A stretch of DNA of 64,000 nucleotides from Rhynchopus sp. YZ270_cl-10 (taxonomy: Eukaryota > Euglenozoa > Diplonemea > Diplonemida > Diplonemidae). A program made the position numbers and the translations under genes. Positions 1-11,510 of this stretch are shown piece after piece. Numbering within the stretch: the stretch's first letter is position 1; each line of letters starts with the position of its first letter. The notes below the pieces were generated by a model, which saw only the letters and a list, made by a program, of their open reading frames with translations, did no database searches and was not told the origin of the DNA. The stretch covers positions 1,922,001 to 1,986,000 of the forward strand of contig OZ037833.1 in NCBI GenBank assembly GCA_964035575.1. The letters run 5' to 3'.

Positions 1-765
1 CTGTGCAAGATACGCTGGCGGGCCGTCCCCACGCTTGGCCACTCTGCGTATCAAAAAGTCGTGCAGCGTTGTCGCCTCCTCATGCCAGACATAGCTTGCA
101 CGGCGGTCCACATTGCGTTTACAACCTACCTCTGTGGGGACCACACGCCAACCACCTGCCTCAACAAAATACCGTACACTTGACCATTTCTTAAACGCAT
201 CCCATTCAGCCAATAGCGTGGGACTCTTAATAACAATCGGAACCTCCTTTTTGTAGTATTCGCTTTTGAAAGTGGCTGCGTTGATGTCTTCTGGTGCAGT
301 GTCGATGGGGTAGTCCAGCTCCTTCTCTTCGGGGTCTTCTTTGGGGAAAGAGAACTTTGGGACTCTTTTGCCCATTTTAGCGAAGAAGGCTGCTTTGCAG
401 AGCGGTTCTGCTTCGGCGAGGATAGAGGCGTAAAGCTCATTGGGTGCACCAAGGATTATGCCCATATCGATATCACGCATTGCGTCGAGAGGGGCGTCCT
501 TCATAGTGCATATGGCGCGTGTGAACAGACAAAGAACGTGAAGTTCTCTGTAACACACATGGTCCCAACCGCTCTCCTGTTTCGTGGTTGTTACCTCCAA
601 AAGCGTGTTTGCCTGCGCCAGACTCGCAACAGTGTCTTCGGACATAGCAGAGTTCTGCAGTGCCTTCAGCGCCCCGACACATCCCGCATCCAGCACCGTC
701 TCGACATCCGCCAGCAACTCCGCACCAAAATTGTCAAAGAACATAGTAATGCATTTCCATGCCAT
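1..765 (-). CDS. JmjC-domain protein, KDM8/JMJD5-like (5' part only)
   Basis: An open frame runs from an ATG at 765 (minus strand) to the window edge, giving 255 residues without a stop, so the 3' part of the gene lies outside the window. Residues 175-215 read VPIVIKSP, then EWDAFKKWS, then GGWRVVPTEVG. This is the typical entry of a cupin-8/JmjC fold of the JMJD5/KDM8 and FIH type, in which a target is placed near VPIVI and the first strand ends in VPVEVG. Residues 231-255, ending in PPAYLAQ, match the segment just before the Fe(II)-binding HxD motif, which is not in view, so catalytic competence cannot be judged. Family members are 2-oxoglutarate/Fe(II) protein hydroxylases or peptidases. 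Residues 1-170 are a helical N-terminal region, as in JMJD5. A polypyrimidine-AG (CTCTACAG) lies about 40 nt upstream of the ATG and could be a trans-splice acceptor. The gene diverges from its plus-strand neighbour. Confidence 0.75.
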   Translation of the reverse strand, partial: MAWKCITMFFDNFGAELLADVETVLDAGCVGALKALQNSAMSEDTVASLAQANTLLEVTTTKQESGWDHVCYRELHVLCLFTRAICTMKDAPLDAMRDIDMGIILGAPNELYASILAEAEPLCKAAFFAKMGKRVPKFSFPKEDPEEKELDYPIDTAPEDINAATFKSEYYKKEVPIVIKSPTLLAEWDAFKKWSSVRYFVEAGGWRVVPTEVGCKRNVDRRASYVWHEEATTLHDFLIRRVAKRGDGPPAYLAQ

Positions 766-984
766 GATAAAAAGACCTTCTCGAAGAAGGAAAAAAGAGT
801 GTATTTGCTGTAGAGGGGTGGTAAAAAGATAAGTGCAAAACGCCATGTCGGATTATCGAAACCGAGAGCACTTCATTTTGTCATGCACACGGTTACCACG
901 AGGGAGGTTGTTTGCAAGGTATATAATCATTGCCCCATCCAGAGGGAGAGGGGGAGAGAGTATCTTATAAGAAGTTACAAGAAG
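766..984. other. Divergent strand-switch region
   Basis: This 220-base gap separates two divergently oriented genes. In euglenozoans such switches usually mark transcription start zones of polycistronic units. A purine-rich run (GAGGGAGAG-like, about 940-962) lies in front of the plus-strand gene and a T/C-rich tract lies in front of the minus-strand gene. No TATA box or other defined promoter motif is evident. The promoter role is inference. Confidence 0.35.
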
Positions 985-1551
985 ATGCCCAGCGACCCGT
1001 CGTACAACACCGACTACGAATCCTGGGGGAAGTGGTCCGACATTGGTGAAGACGTCAGGGCAGGTTGCCAGGACCTGAAAGCCATCCTGACCATGCAAGG
1101 GAAGGCAAGGGGCTTCCAATCCCACCAAAACTGGCCGCAGCGGAAGAAGACGTGGGTGTGGAAGCGTTTCGACACTGACATGTTGGAGGATGTTGCCTTC
1201 GAGAAGAGCTGGGTGGCGCTGGCGGATGGGGCTGCAAAGGCATGGGATCAGCATATTATTGATGAAAAAAGGAGAGCAAAAGAAAAGGAGGAGGAAGAAA
1301 AGAGGAGGGAGGGGGAGCTTCTGGAAGAAGCGCGTGCACGTGCCATGACGCTAACACAGACGCCATTGACGCAAGCATCATCCACCACTGCCGCCCCCGC
1401 ACCACCATCGCAGGAAGCCCCGGAGCCGACCAACTTCATGTTCTCAATTGTGCCCGACCAGCGCGCTCCGATGCTCTTACTTACAAAGAATTATTCGTAC
1501 AAAAAAAATATATATGGGGTGTGGGGTAGATTTCGTTTTTTTTTTACATAA
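985..1551 (+). CDS. Unrecognised protein with charged coiled-coil segment
   Basis: 188 residues from the ATG at 985. A longer in-frame start at 883 exists, but its 34-residue extension is not convincing. I do not recognise the family. Residues 1-90 are rich in Trp (SWGKWSD, HQNWPQRKKTWVWKRF) and look globular. Residues about 90-115 form a Lys/Glu-rich helix, followed by an Ala/Thr/Pro-rich linker. The last 25 codons run into AT-rich sequence (KNIYGVWGRFRFFFT), so the real C-terminus may differ through an unseen intron or an earlier end. This is the only convincing plus-strand gene in the window, so the plus-strand unit and the minus-strand cluster beginning at 11.5 kb converge somewhere in the repeat desert between them. 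Confidence 0.55.
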   Translation: MPSDPSYNTDYESWGKWSDIGEDVRAGCQDLKAILTMQGKARGFQSHQNWPQRKKTWVWKRFDTDMLEDVAFEKSWVALADGAAKAWDQHIIDEKRRAKEKEEEEKRREGELLEEARARAMTLTQTPLTQASSTTAAPAPPSQEAPEPTNFMFSIVPDQRAPMLLLTKNYSYKKNIYGVWGRFRFFFT

Positions 1552-3068
1552 AACCTCAGAAAAAAACGTAACGGAAAGACATTCGCTGAGGGGCCTAAAA
1601 TAAGAGAGAGAGAGAGGAAATGAAACAGAGTATATAGAGATAGCAAAAAGACCTTTTGAACGGCTCAAAAAAATACATCACGTATTATTATTAGTTTTTA
1701 CACAAAAAAAGAAGAAAAATGGGTATTGGGAGATGTACCTAAGCCTCTCTTTTGTACTTAGCCATCAAAAATAAAAAATAATCAACAAAAAAAAACCCTT
1801 TTTGACAACGAAAACACTACGGCGTTGATACGAACAACAAATCTCTGGTTTGGCGAGGTTTCTTTTTGTGTTGTCTCGACCATCGCCTTACCGTAACCAA
1901 GGTCTGTCCCTCAATGTTGGCCGAAGCTGTTTAAAAAAAAATTGACAGCGGAGCTTGCACAAATGGCAACTACACTATTCCAAAAATTCTTCTAAAAAAT
2001 AAAACAATACTTTTACAGTAACTCATCGAAATAGGGAGTTACAAATGTACTTAAAAAAAATAAGGGTGAAGTTGAAAGTGCAATACATGAAGGACGTATT
2101 TCGTCCATTTCCTCGCTTGGTTATCAAACTGAAGTACTTCGTTGGTAGTCACACGAGGGAAGCTTGTATGCAAATAAACAATATTAGAAAGAAAAAAAAA
2201 TGCAGAATAAGGAAGACAGACGAATAATAAAGGGGGGAAAAGACGCTTTTTATCTCACCCATTTTTTTCTAATCTCTTGGAAGCTGGACACTTCGAGTTT
2301 CAAAACATAAAAGGGAAGTTGATAGTGAAAAACAACGCCTTTGGGACGCAGGCACTGACTCTACGGAAAAAGAGTCTTTGAAAACCTCCCTTTTTTGACA
2401 GCGTATTGCACGCGTATGCCAGCTAAAATTCAAAATGGAAAAAAAAAAAAAAAAAAGTTTGTAAGATGAACCTACTGGTAAGCCTCTCGTGCTCAGGCAC
2501 CTTAACCAAATAAAACATAAACTCTGAAGATGAAAGTCCAATCTACGCATCTTGAATAAAGTTAGTATCTCAGAATCTAATGGGGAAGCAGGGATGGGGA
2601 ACATGAAATAAGTTAGAAGAACCAGCACATTTTTTTTAAGATTTAGAACCAGGTGTCTAGAATCACTGCCCCAGAAAGAGGGGAAAAAGGCAAATTGGAA
2701 AGGGAAAAATAAAACACTTTTTTTGAGTAGCAAGAGAGAGAGAGAGAGTAACATATTACGTTCGAACACTCGCTTTTCTGTGTTTAGAGTTTGTAAGGAT
2801 TTTTTTTATTATTTGTTGATGTAAACTCTACAACATTATTAGTTTTGAGCTCCGGATCGCTCTGCGATAGGAAGAATCGTGCGAGGTTTAATCACACTCT
2901 AAGAATATAGAACTGACTTCGCGAGATTCGACCCCCACAGCGATTTGAGAAATCCAGATAACCTCAGAGAGAAAGAAACTCCCCTTGGGGGAAGTTTTAT
3001 TGGTGGAAAGTATCACCATAATTTCACTGAGGAACGGACAGCATAGGAGAAAAGTCTTGCCCAAGATT
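1552..3068. other. Gene-free AT-rich spacer with short dispersed repeats
   Basis: No coding signal is visible. It holds many A/T homopolymer tracts, one copy of repeat family F2 (about 2308-2360) and one of hairpin family F1 (about 2458-2510), each next to an A-run. Confidence 0.6.
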
Positions 3069-4017
3069 GGGGTGGCATCAAAACAAAAAACGCGGACAAT
3101 GTCCGCGTTTTTGGGGGGGGAGGGGGGGGGTCTGAAATTCCAGAAAACGCGGACATTTTGGGGTTTTTTTTTCCTGGAAATTTTTTTTCTTTGCCGGGGT
3201 TGTACACGATTTTGACCAAAATTTATAAAAACTCGTCCATTTCGGCAAATTGACCCCACCACAGAACCAGCGGATTCAGGAAATGCAAATGCCGGTGTTT
3301 TCGGGCAAAATAAAAAATACAAGATGCCCGCGTTTTTTTTTGCAAAATGTACACGCATGGGGGGCCCTAAAACCCCTGCTACCACGTGTTTCTACAGGCA
3401 AACACTTGGACCCATTGACCTTACACGACGGGTTTTGACCAAAATCATTGTTGGCAAATTGACCCCACCACAGAAAGGACGGATTCCGGAAATGCAAATG
3501 CCGGTGTTTTTGCGCATTTTCATGGTTTCAGCATCAGAGAGAGAAAATCTGCGTTGTGGGATTTACCTTGGCCCCTTTACCTTACACTCATTTTGACCAA
3601 AACCAAGAACTTGGCCATTTCGGCAAATTGACCCCACCACAGCGCGGACAGATTCCGGAAATGCCAATTGCGGCATGTTTTGGGGCTGAAAAATTTTCAC
3701 CAGAAAATTTTTTTCAGCAGCATTTTTTGGCCGAAAATGGGCCCCACGTATTAGTGACCGGGCTCATATTTTCAAAAATTTAAGTGGTCAAAAAATTGTC
3801 CAATTTTCGAGATTGACCCCACCACTTTCTGGACGGATTCCGGAAATGCCAAAAAACTGTGTTTTGGGTCACGAATTTGCACCCTGTCACCCAAAAACCA
3901 GCAAAAAATAGGGGGAAAAAAAACCAAAAATGTCCGCGTTTTGGGGGGGGGAGGGGGGGGTCTGAAATTCCCCAAAAACGCGGACATTGTCCGCGTTTTT
4001 TGTTTTGATGCCACCCC
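3069..4017. mobile_element. TIR element, about 0.95 kb, ends GGGGTGGCATCAAAAC
   Basis: The left end (3069 on) and right end (to 4017) are inverted copies over about 39 bases: GGGGTGGCATCAAAACAAAA followed by CGCGGACA, then its complement. The trinucleotide ATT flanks both ends, consistent with a 3-bp target duplication. Just inside each end lies a G-run block (eight G, A, eight G, then TCTGAAATTCC) in direct orientation, each bracketed by CGCGGACA/TGTCCGCG. The interior carries four minus-oriented copies of the F5 repeat (TTGACCCCACCAC at about 3249, 3460, 3629, 3814). There is no transposase frame, so it is non-autonomous. Confidence 0.7.
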
Positions 4018-6348
4018 ATTCTCAAGCTTCCTTTTAAAAAAAAGACACACGTTACACATACCAATTCACACTGCGCGTATGCAAATATACAAAAATACAG
4101 AGCAAAACACAAAACAAATATTGCGAAATCGGTGCCCCCCAATCATTTTCACCTTTTGCCCTCTGAAATAGGCCAGTTACTGCGAGGTATCTTTTCTATC
4201 ATTTACGGGTGGGGTGCTGTGTTGGGAATCCTTCTACCACTTTGCCACAAAAAAAATAAATTGCACACGAAAAGAAAACAAAAATGGTTTAGCAGTACCA
4301 ACGTCTCCGACGTAAATACCCCATTTGTAGACAATAAAACAACTGATTGATTCAAAAAAAAAAAAAAAAAGTTTAGAAAAAATTGGAAAGAAGAAGCCAA
4401 GCCTTGCATGCTTAGTCTGCCAAGAAAGAAAAAAATTCCCTTCAGTGCGGTCGACAGTCTGCTAACTGGGCGCGAACCTAAGACTCACCTCCAAAAGAAA
4501 ATCTTAATCCTCTCGTGAATAGTCACCTCTAAAAAAGATTTGCCTTGCCAAAGGTAATAGTGCAAATTGGGGGAAAACCCCCCGCAAATAAAAGCCATGG
4601 TTGTTGCGCGAAAAGAAGCAGAAATTTTGTGACCACAAAACAAAAAGGGGTGTGTTAGCGAAAAGGGGGAAATGAATGCATTGAGTGATTTGGAGGTGGA
4701 GACGTGGGTAAAAAAAGGTAACAATTTGTGCAAAAATCATTGCTTGAGAATCGTGCGTTTTTCCACATTTAAAGTGAAGTGAAAGAGGTGCAGTTGAAAG
4801 GCTTTAACACTGAATGTCAGTAGGCAAACATATAAAACCAATGCAAAATAATTTGCCCCCTCTTCCCCCTTTTTTGAAAGGGTTTTGGAGAACAGCTTTG
4901 AGCACACAAAGGCGTACCATTTTTTTTTCTCTTTTTTCCTTTCAGCTAGGACCACTTAGCTCGCTTCCATGACAAAAAAACGAGAGGAGAAAACGCTTGC
5001 TGATGGAATAAATACCCCCTTTTTTTTTTGCCCCGACGAATTCGAATGGAGGCTTGAACCACAAAGACAAAAGAAAGAGACAGCGGCGGGTAGCACATCT
5101 CTCGATGCATTCTCGCAACGCTGTTCATTCTTTTTACCCACAGCTCACACACACCCATGATTCGCTAACTGAGGGGAAGAGGGGAGGGTGTAATATTATT
5201 ACCTTGTGTGTGTGCTTTCTGTGACCCAAAAGTTTCTTTTTTTTTTTTTGAATCCTTGAATAATCGATACCGTAGACACTTCGCGTGAAGTTGTGTCAGA
5301 ATATTGTTTTTTCTCGAAAAAAGGAGGACACAACATCGACTAGGAGTTTGACACAACAACAACAAAAAAGCTCCCCCAGATATGGCCGGAGATGGGCTCA
5401 GACTGAGATTAAGCAAAAAAAAAGAAGAAAATTTGAGAAGAGCGAATGAAACTCTTGCCACACATCTGACAAGAAGAATGAACAATTTTTCTTTTTACAG
5501 TATTTCTCGACTCTGCCAGATTCTTTTCTTTCCCCATCTCAACAAAATCAGCGCAAAGTCTCCAATACCAGGCAGGAGGTATCCAACATAGGGTATTTTT
5601 TTTTTTGCCCCCCTCTCCCCTCCACATAAACTTTACTCTGCGACAAACAAAAAAGCATGAATGACGAACGGTCATTGCGCATAACAGTGTTAAAGAAAAA
5701 ACGAACAAGAACTTATTTAATACCACGTGGAGCGTGGTATGAGGGAGAGGAGGGGTTTATTGAACAACACAACTCAGCCTGGAGAGAAAAAGGTCTTGGT
5801 ATAACTAAGAAAACAGCCCAAAAAGGAGTGGGATTCGAATACTGTTGCGGGGAAGAAAAAAAGGGGGAAAAAGTTGGTCAGGATGAACCTAAGCACAATG
5901 TACTCAGTCACCTACCTTAAGAGAAGTGGACAGAAAAAGAAAATGGGAAAGAATGACAGTGTCTCTCATGGACACAGAAACGAAAAAGGCAGATAAAAAA
6001 AAAGGGGGGTTGAAAGTTGGAAGGTGAGAGTGCAAAAAAAAAGATAAAAAAAAACGTCACAAAGACGCAGACACCAGATCTCCGCAGGTTATCGAACCGC
6101 GGAGGTTATAAGAACACTATTTTTTGTATCGACAATCACGTTATACCTACTATAACGATCTGTACTCAAATGTCGGCCGAAGCCTTTGTACTACGGAAGG
6201 TATAGACGCAGATCATCCTCAACCCTTAAGAGTAACGTAATTTTTTTTGTTTATGCAGAAGAAAGGTTGTTTCGATTGCTCAATTACCCTGAGGGGTGAT
6301 TAGCGACCGCATCTGAGGAACTATTTCTCCTTTTAAAGCTACGCTTTG
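4018..6348. other. Gene-free homopolymer-rich spacer
   Basis: I see no gene here. Short frames on both strands are products of A/T-rich runs. A diverged F1 hairpin copy lies near 5875-5920. Confidence 0.6.
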
Positions 6349-6464
6349 TACAGGGCGTTCGCCCCGGGGCGAAAAATATTTTTTTTCGTTAAAAAAATCT
6401 TTTCCTGAAAAAATGACATTTTATTTCGCCCCAGGGCTTCGCCCCACCGGGGCGAAACCCTGTA
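6349..6464. repeat. Foldback repeat, TACAGGGC...CCCTGTA
   Basis: The ends are inverted (TACAGGG / CCCTGTA) and each arm carries TTCGCCCC/GGGGCGAA blocks. A T-rich loop separates the arms. It would fold into a GC-rich hairpin. No coding capacity. Confidence 0.6.
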
Positions 6465-6485
6465 TAAATAATATATATTATTATC

Positions 6486-6626
6486 GTGAATTTATTTTCC
6501 AGTATTTCACGCACAGGTGGAAACAGCCCGAGGGGAAGCATTTTTTCCCGAGGGCGAAGCCCGAGGGGAAAAATGCTTCCCCGAGGGCTGTTTCCACCTG
6601 TAAGTGAAATACTGGTATAAATTCAC
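6486..6626. repeat. Near-perfect 141-base foldback (hairpin) element
   Basis: The first half starts GTGAATTTATTTTCCAGTAT, continues through CACAGGTGGAAACAGCCC and GAGGGGAAGCATTTTTTCCC, and is mirrored by the complementary second half ending TAAATTCAC. The centre is GAGGGCGAAGCCC. Arms of about 70 bases pair with only a few mismatches. The terminal GTGAATTTA motif recurs as a tandem array at 7098-7190. Confidence 0.75.
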
Positions 6627-6651
6627 GAAAATATATTATTTTATCTCCAAA

Positions 6652-7262
6652 TGAGACCATGAATTTCACAACCCGTTTTCACGTACAAAGAGACGAGGGT
6701 GGGGTGGTTCTTTTTATGATGATTTTTGATTCAGTTTTTTGATGTGGAACTCTTAGCGCTGGACAGCGCCTTGAGCCAGAACTGGTGCAGCGGGTTTGTG
6801 GCGCTTACGCGGCTGTACTTCTGATGAAGATGAGGAAGACGATGACGATGAGTCACTTGTGTTCGTGTCGGACTCACCCTCCACAGGTGCCCTCGCACGC
6901 TTTTGAGGTCTCATTTGGGATTTTTTGATGAAAATTTGGGAAAAAAAACGTGTAAATCCGTGGTTTGTGTGATACAGAAAATTAACTCAAAAATGCGTTT
7001 GAGACCCCCAGAATGGCTCAAAATGCCTCTTTTCTGGCTTTAATTGCAAAATTGGGCCTCCAAAGGCCTCCAAAAAAATTTTCGAGAGTTCAGTTCTACG
7101 ATTTTCTGAGCGTGAATTTATTTTTCTGAGCGTGAATTTATTTTTCTGAGCGTGAATTTATTTTTCTGAGCGTGAATTTATTTTTTGAGCGTGAAATACC
7201 GGAAAATAAATTCACGCACCTCCTTCACGATTTTGTGAAGGGGCGTGAAATTCATGGTCTCA
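6652..7262. mobile_element. TIR element with perfect 18-bp ends
   Basis: TGAGACCATGAATTTCAC at 6652-6669 is exactly inverted at 7245-7262. The 611-bp interior contains a small Ser-rich reading frame (6753-6914, minus) and a tandem array of the 20-base unit TTTTTCTGAGCGTGAATTTA at about 7098-7190. No transposase is visible, so it is probably non-autonomous. No clear target duplication can be seen. Confidence 0.65.
6753..6914 (-). CDS. Small Ser-rich basic protein encoded inside a TIR element
   Basis: 53 residues. The start MRPQKRARAPVEG is basic; residues 18-31 are almost all Ser; a second basic patch (PRKRHKP) follows and the protein ends LAQGAVQR. Base composition here is clearly higher in GC than in the surrounding desert, and the residue pattern (NLS-like basic, acidic/Ser, NLS-like basic) looks like a nuclear linker. 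It is shorter than any protein I can name and may be the tail of a larger captured gene. It sits wholly between the inverted ends of the 6652-7262 element. Confidence 0.35.
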   Translation of the reverse strand: MRPQKRARAPVEGESDTNTSDSSSSSSSSSSEVQPRKRHKPAAPVLAQGAVQR

Positions 7263-8710
7263 AGCGGGGATAAATAAATAAATAAAAAAAAGGGGGAAAA
7301 AAAAAAAAAAAAAAAAGAGAGAGAGAGATTTCTCCCCACCACCCTGTCGACCCCCCCCGGAGGGGGGGTCGCAGAGGGGGTGTCCACTGTACTCAAAATC
7401 ATCCGCAAACCCGCCTGCCGTGAAAGGAAGTTTCCCCAGCACTCCTGCTCGCTCCTCAATCCTGCAGTCTGCTGAAGGTGTCCAGTACCCCCTGGTATAG
7501 AAGGTGTCACTACTCGTGTCAACTCTACCTTCAACGGCAGAGAGACGTTTTAGTTTATTGAAAATAGTCAAAATAAGGATGAAGTCTCATATGACAGATG
7601 CCTCTCTCTTGTACATCTGTTTGATTAAACAGCACAAAGAGACCCTCAGTGAGGGGGGATTGATGAAATTCTCCATCGTTTTGCTGGTTTTAGTATCAGG
7701 AAAGTTCAGCTGTAATAGCACTTGTGCTGGGGAAGGGATCACGCGCAAATCGCAAAATTTTTTTGACCACTCAGTACCAGGGATTCACCCCCACGAACTA
7801 GCTTCTCTCCGGCGGGAAATTTTTTTTGACCTATTTTAAGCACTAGTAAAAAACCAAAAATTTCGGGTTTTTTGGCATTTCGCCACGATCAGGAAAAAAC
7901 GATGGCGATAGCGAACGCCCTGGCTTTGTAGGTAAAAAAAAAAATCTAGAAAAATAAAAAATGAGGCTGCGAGAATGCAAGAAAAGTGAAGGTGGAATGA
8001 AGTGCAGACCGTATTGCGGGCTGCTCCAAAAGAAAAAAAAAAAAAAAAAAAAAAAAAAATCCGTTTTGTGAGATGAACCTAAGCCTCTCATGCTTAGCTC
8101 TAATAAAAGGTGACCGTGCAATACCATCGTCTAATAAAACAAAAAAATGACAAGACAGTATTTTTGGTTTCTTAGCAACAGATGCCACCCAACAAAGAAG
8201 GGCCAGAATTATGTTTTAAAAAAAATGTTTGTAAAAGGGGCTTGTTTTTTGTTTAGTTGTGTCGACAATCACTTTACACCAGTTGGGTAAAAGATCTGCA
8301 CCTTTTATTTTGAAACGTGTGTTTTTTTTTAGTATCGTGCTATATTGAAAGTGAGATTGCGGGTCATGTATCACAGTCACCCCTTCACTTCTTCCAAGTC
8401 GGAGCACAAATACAACACAGAACAGGACCAAATGAGGACTGGCTTGTTAAAAAGACACTTTTTTTTGTTTTGTGTGCATAAAAATATGGAAAACAAATAA
8501 AGCAATGACCAGAACATTACCCCCGGCCAAATGGTGTGAGGAAACCATTTTACAAAAAAAGATTGCCTTTCTCATGTCCTATATTTGGCGTTCTGCACCC
8601 AAAAACAAAGCGCCCGTCCGAAGACAAGGGCGCACGTACAAACAGTTTAGACCCGTGCCCAGGGGTACGCGAGGAAACACATCACACCCATACGTGCAGA
8701 GTTGAGATTT
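7263..8710. other. Gene-free spacer
   Basis: Homopolymer tracts and a C/G-run (7350-7372), plus one F1 hairpin copy at about 8068-8105. No coding evidence. Confidence 0.55.
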
Positions 8711-8717
8711 AAAAAAT

Positions 8718-9060
8718 AAGTAATTGCTATCGGAATAAAACGGGGTGTGCTGTGGATATGGGGAGGCTCAGTAACCATTTGCTCGATGACTGTAGAGGGG
8801 GACTCGGCGTGTTCCAGCTCGTAGTCGTCCACAGGCTCCCACTCATCGTCGTTGATCACACCAGGCGCATCAGCACTCATCAAAGCGCCAGGATGCTACG
8901 GTGGTTTCGAAAATTGGGTGCGGGGAGTTTTCCACAGCACACCCTGTGTTTTTTTCTTCTTCTTAGCAATTCATTGTTTTTTGTTGTTTTGCACACACCT
9001 TCCTTCAACCTCTGTAATCAGTTGTTTGCTTTTGAAAACCCGAAATAACATATTTCAAGG
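8718..9060 (-). pseudogene. Acidic gene-tail fragment, copy 1 (paralog at 22.7-23.2 kb)
   Basis: On the minus strand a short coding-like stretch reads DDEWEPVDDYELEHAE and continues STVIEQMV. The paralogous copy at 22.7-23.2 kb has EPVDNYELEHAEPAEPTSNN and ends DEEDSPPS-stop. DNA outside the peptide is also shared (the segment AAGTAATTGCTATCGG on one side and GCTACGGTGG on the other), so this is a duplicated DNA block and not only a shared domain. This copy is shorter by internal deletion. I do not recognise the parent gene. It is probably a dispersed pseudogene or the tail of a repeat. Confidence 0.5.
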
Positions 9061-11510
9061 GAACAAATTAAAAAGGGTCCTTATTTGCATTTTTGGGATC
9101 CGCCCGTGCAGTGGGGTCGATGTTGAAAATTAGACAATTTTTTGACCACTTAAATTTGGAAAATATAAGCCCGGTCACTACGGTTGAAGGAAGGTTGTGG
9201 GAAAGTAAACAGTACTCTGATCGAACCAAGAACCAGAAAACTTTGGGGGGTGGGTGGTGGGGTTGTTGGGATGAATGTAAGCCTCTCCCTAGCTTAAGTC
9301 ACCATACATACTTTTAAAAAAATGTAATCAGCAGGTTTCGTTTTCAAATATTTTTTTTTTCGTTAAAACGTTTCAAAAAAGGGTGTTTGTAGGGGAGAGG
9401 GAGAGGGTATTTTTGAGGGAACGAGAGTAGCGTGGGTGCATTAGAAAAGCCAACGTTCTCGAGGGTTGGGATCATACCGTAGGGAAAAAGAAAACTTGGA
9501 AGATGAATGTGCCGCTTGTGCACACACATCTTTGGAAGGAAATATTATTATTTTTTTTTTGTTTGCTTCGAATGAATGGGCCTCACAGGCACTGTCCATC
9601 TACAATAAATCAATTTTCATATACTTTCTATTCAAAGAAAAGAAAGCAAAATAAATAAATATAATAGTGGAGCACACTCTAGGGTGGCTACACTAATACA
9701 ACCAAGTTTTCAAATAAAAAAAATATACACGAACGGAGCTGGGTAAAAAGCTCACTTCTATTTGTGGGTATCGTTAAAACGGGAAAATTTCATAATTCCC
9801 ATAAAAATCTGAAGCCTCCCTATCGAAGGGGGTTTAAAAAAAAGCTGATAACAAAATAACGGGTGAAAGGGGGTGATATAGTGACACTGAGAGAAAACAC
9901 ACAAAAAAAATAAGCCTTTTTTTTTCTGAGGGAGGATGGCATGTATTTTGATAAACCGGCTGTTCCTCCCCCCGACTAGGACGTTTTACAGACCGCACAC
10001 CTTACCCTACGGTGTAGCAGACATCCTGTAACAGGAAACTCTGGCCTGACAACTTTTTTTTTCTCGCCTTTCTTAGGCACTTTTGTTTGGTTCTTTCATT
10101 CTTTTTCCCATTCTCGAAGAAACAGCTAGGGTAATTTTTTTTTTTGAATGATGTAAAATGGAATTGTGGAGCCACCTCCTCTGACCATGTGGTCGAACGA
10201 CTGGAAAAAACGTACTAAGGTCTGTCCGTGTACACCTACATGATTTTTCAGGAGTCATTTGTTGACATCAATACTGGCCCCATTCCCCAAGGAAGGATGC
10301 AGGTTCTGCTAAAATGGGACATAAAACAAATGTATTTTTTTGCCGAAGCATTTTTTTTTTTTTTTTTTGAACCATAAAAAAATAACCTCACAAAACACAT
10401 ACGATTTTTTGTACACACCGTTTTTTTCTGTTTTCGTTCTCGTCATTTTCATCAACATATTTTTTTCCCCCCTCCCTTGGCCAGATTGAAAACACAGCAA
10501 GCTCAGGATGCAAACGTCTGTTTTAGTCAGATATCTCTGCAAGACTGTGCCTTTTATCTGTATTTTCTTTTACCATTTTTTTCCAGTGTACTATGTTCTT
10601 ATTTTTCAGGCCAAAAGAAGGGGGAAAAAATCAGGAAAAAATTTAACTTTATCTATACAGGATTTTGTTTTGATTTGCGTTTTTTGAAAACTTGGTTGTA
10701 TTAGTGTAGACACCCGAGGATGAACTCCACTATACGCGTTTTTTTTTTCTCTCGACAAACGCAACCCTCAGTCGAAGACAGAGGATGCATACGCAACATA
10801 GCCAAAAAAAGGGGAGAATAAAGATGTAAAAAAAAGGGATGTTTCTTTGAAATCATCTCAAAAAGCGACTTTAAAAAAAAAATAAAAAAAAATCAAAACT
10901 GCCCACAAAAGAGAAAGGTTTGGTAAGATAAACCTTAGATTCATGCACTTTCAGTTCACAGAATTGAAAGTATTTGAGAGGATCAACCTTATACAAGCCT
11001 TGTACACCTTCTCCCAAAAGATAAACGAGAAAACTTTGCAGCCATGCCATTCGCAAATCACAAATATTTTCATTTCAGGCGAGAACGGGGGAAAACATTT
11101 TTTTTCCTGCAACCCTCTTTTCTCCTAAGCCCACTATTATCGCACAAAAAAATCATTTAAAAAAGAGAAAAGTTTTGGTTAAGATGGACCTAAGCCAGCA
11201 TCATGCTGAAGTCACCTTTAAAAAAAAATTATATAAACGGGGGACCTCATTTTGCATGAAATTTGGTGGAAATTAGTGGTATTTCACCCCCCCTTCAAAC
11301 TCCACTAAACCCCACCAAAAATTTCAGGCAAAATCAGGGGAAGGAGAGATAAGAGAAATCTTCCAAAAAAAAATATCATTCTTTAAAACAAATTGAGTAC
11401 TCAGAGAAACATAAACCCATCAAGGATTTTTTTTTTCCCCCTTGACTCTCTTTTCGGTGTAAAATCCTCCCCTCCCCAAATAGAAATAAAAAAAACGCGA
11501 GAAAAAAAAA
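9061..11510. other. Gene-free repeat desert
   Basis: It contains an F5 copy (about 9100-9160), F1 copies (about 9268-9305 and 11176-11218) and F4 hairpin copies (about 9617-9715 and 10940-10990), among long A/T runs. No gene seen. Confidence 0.6.
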
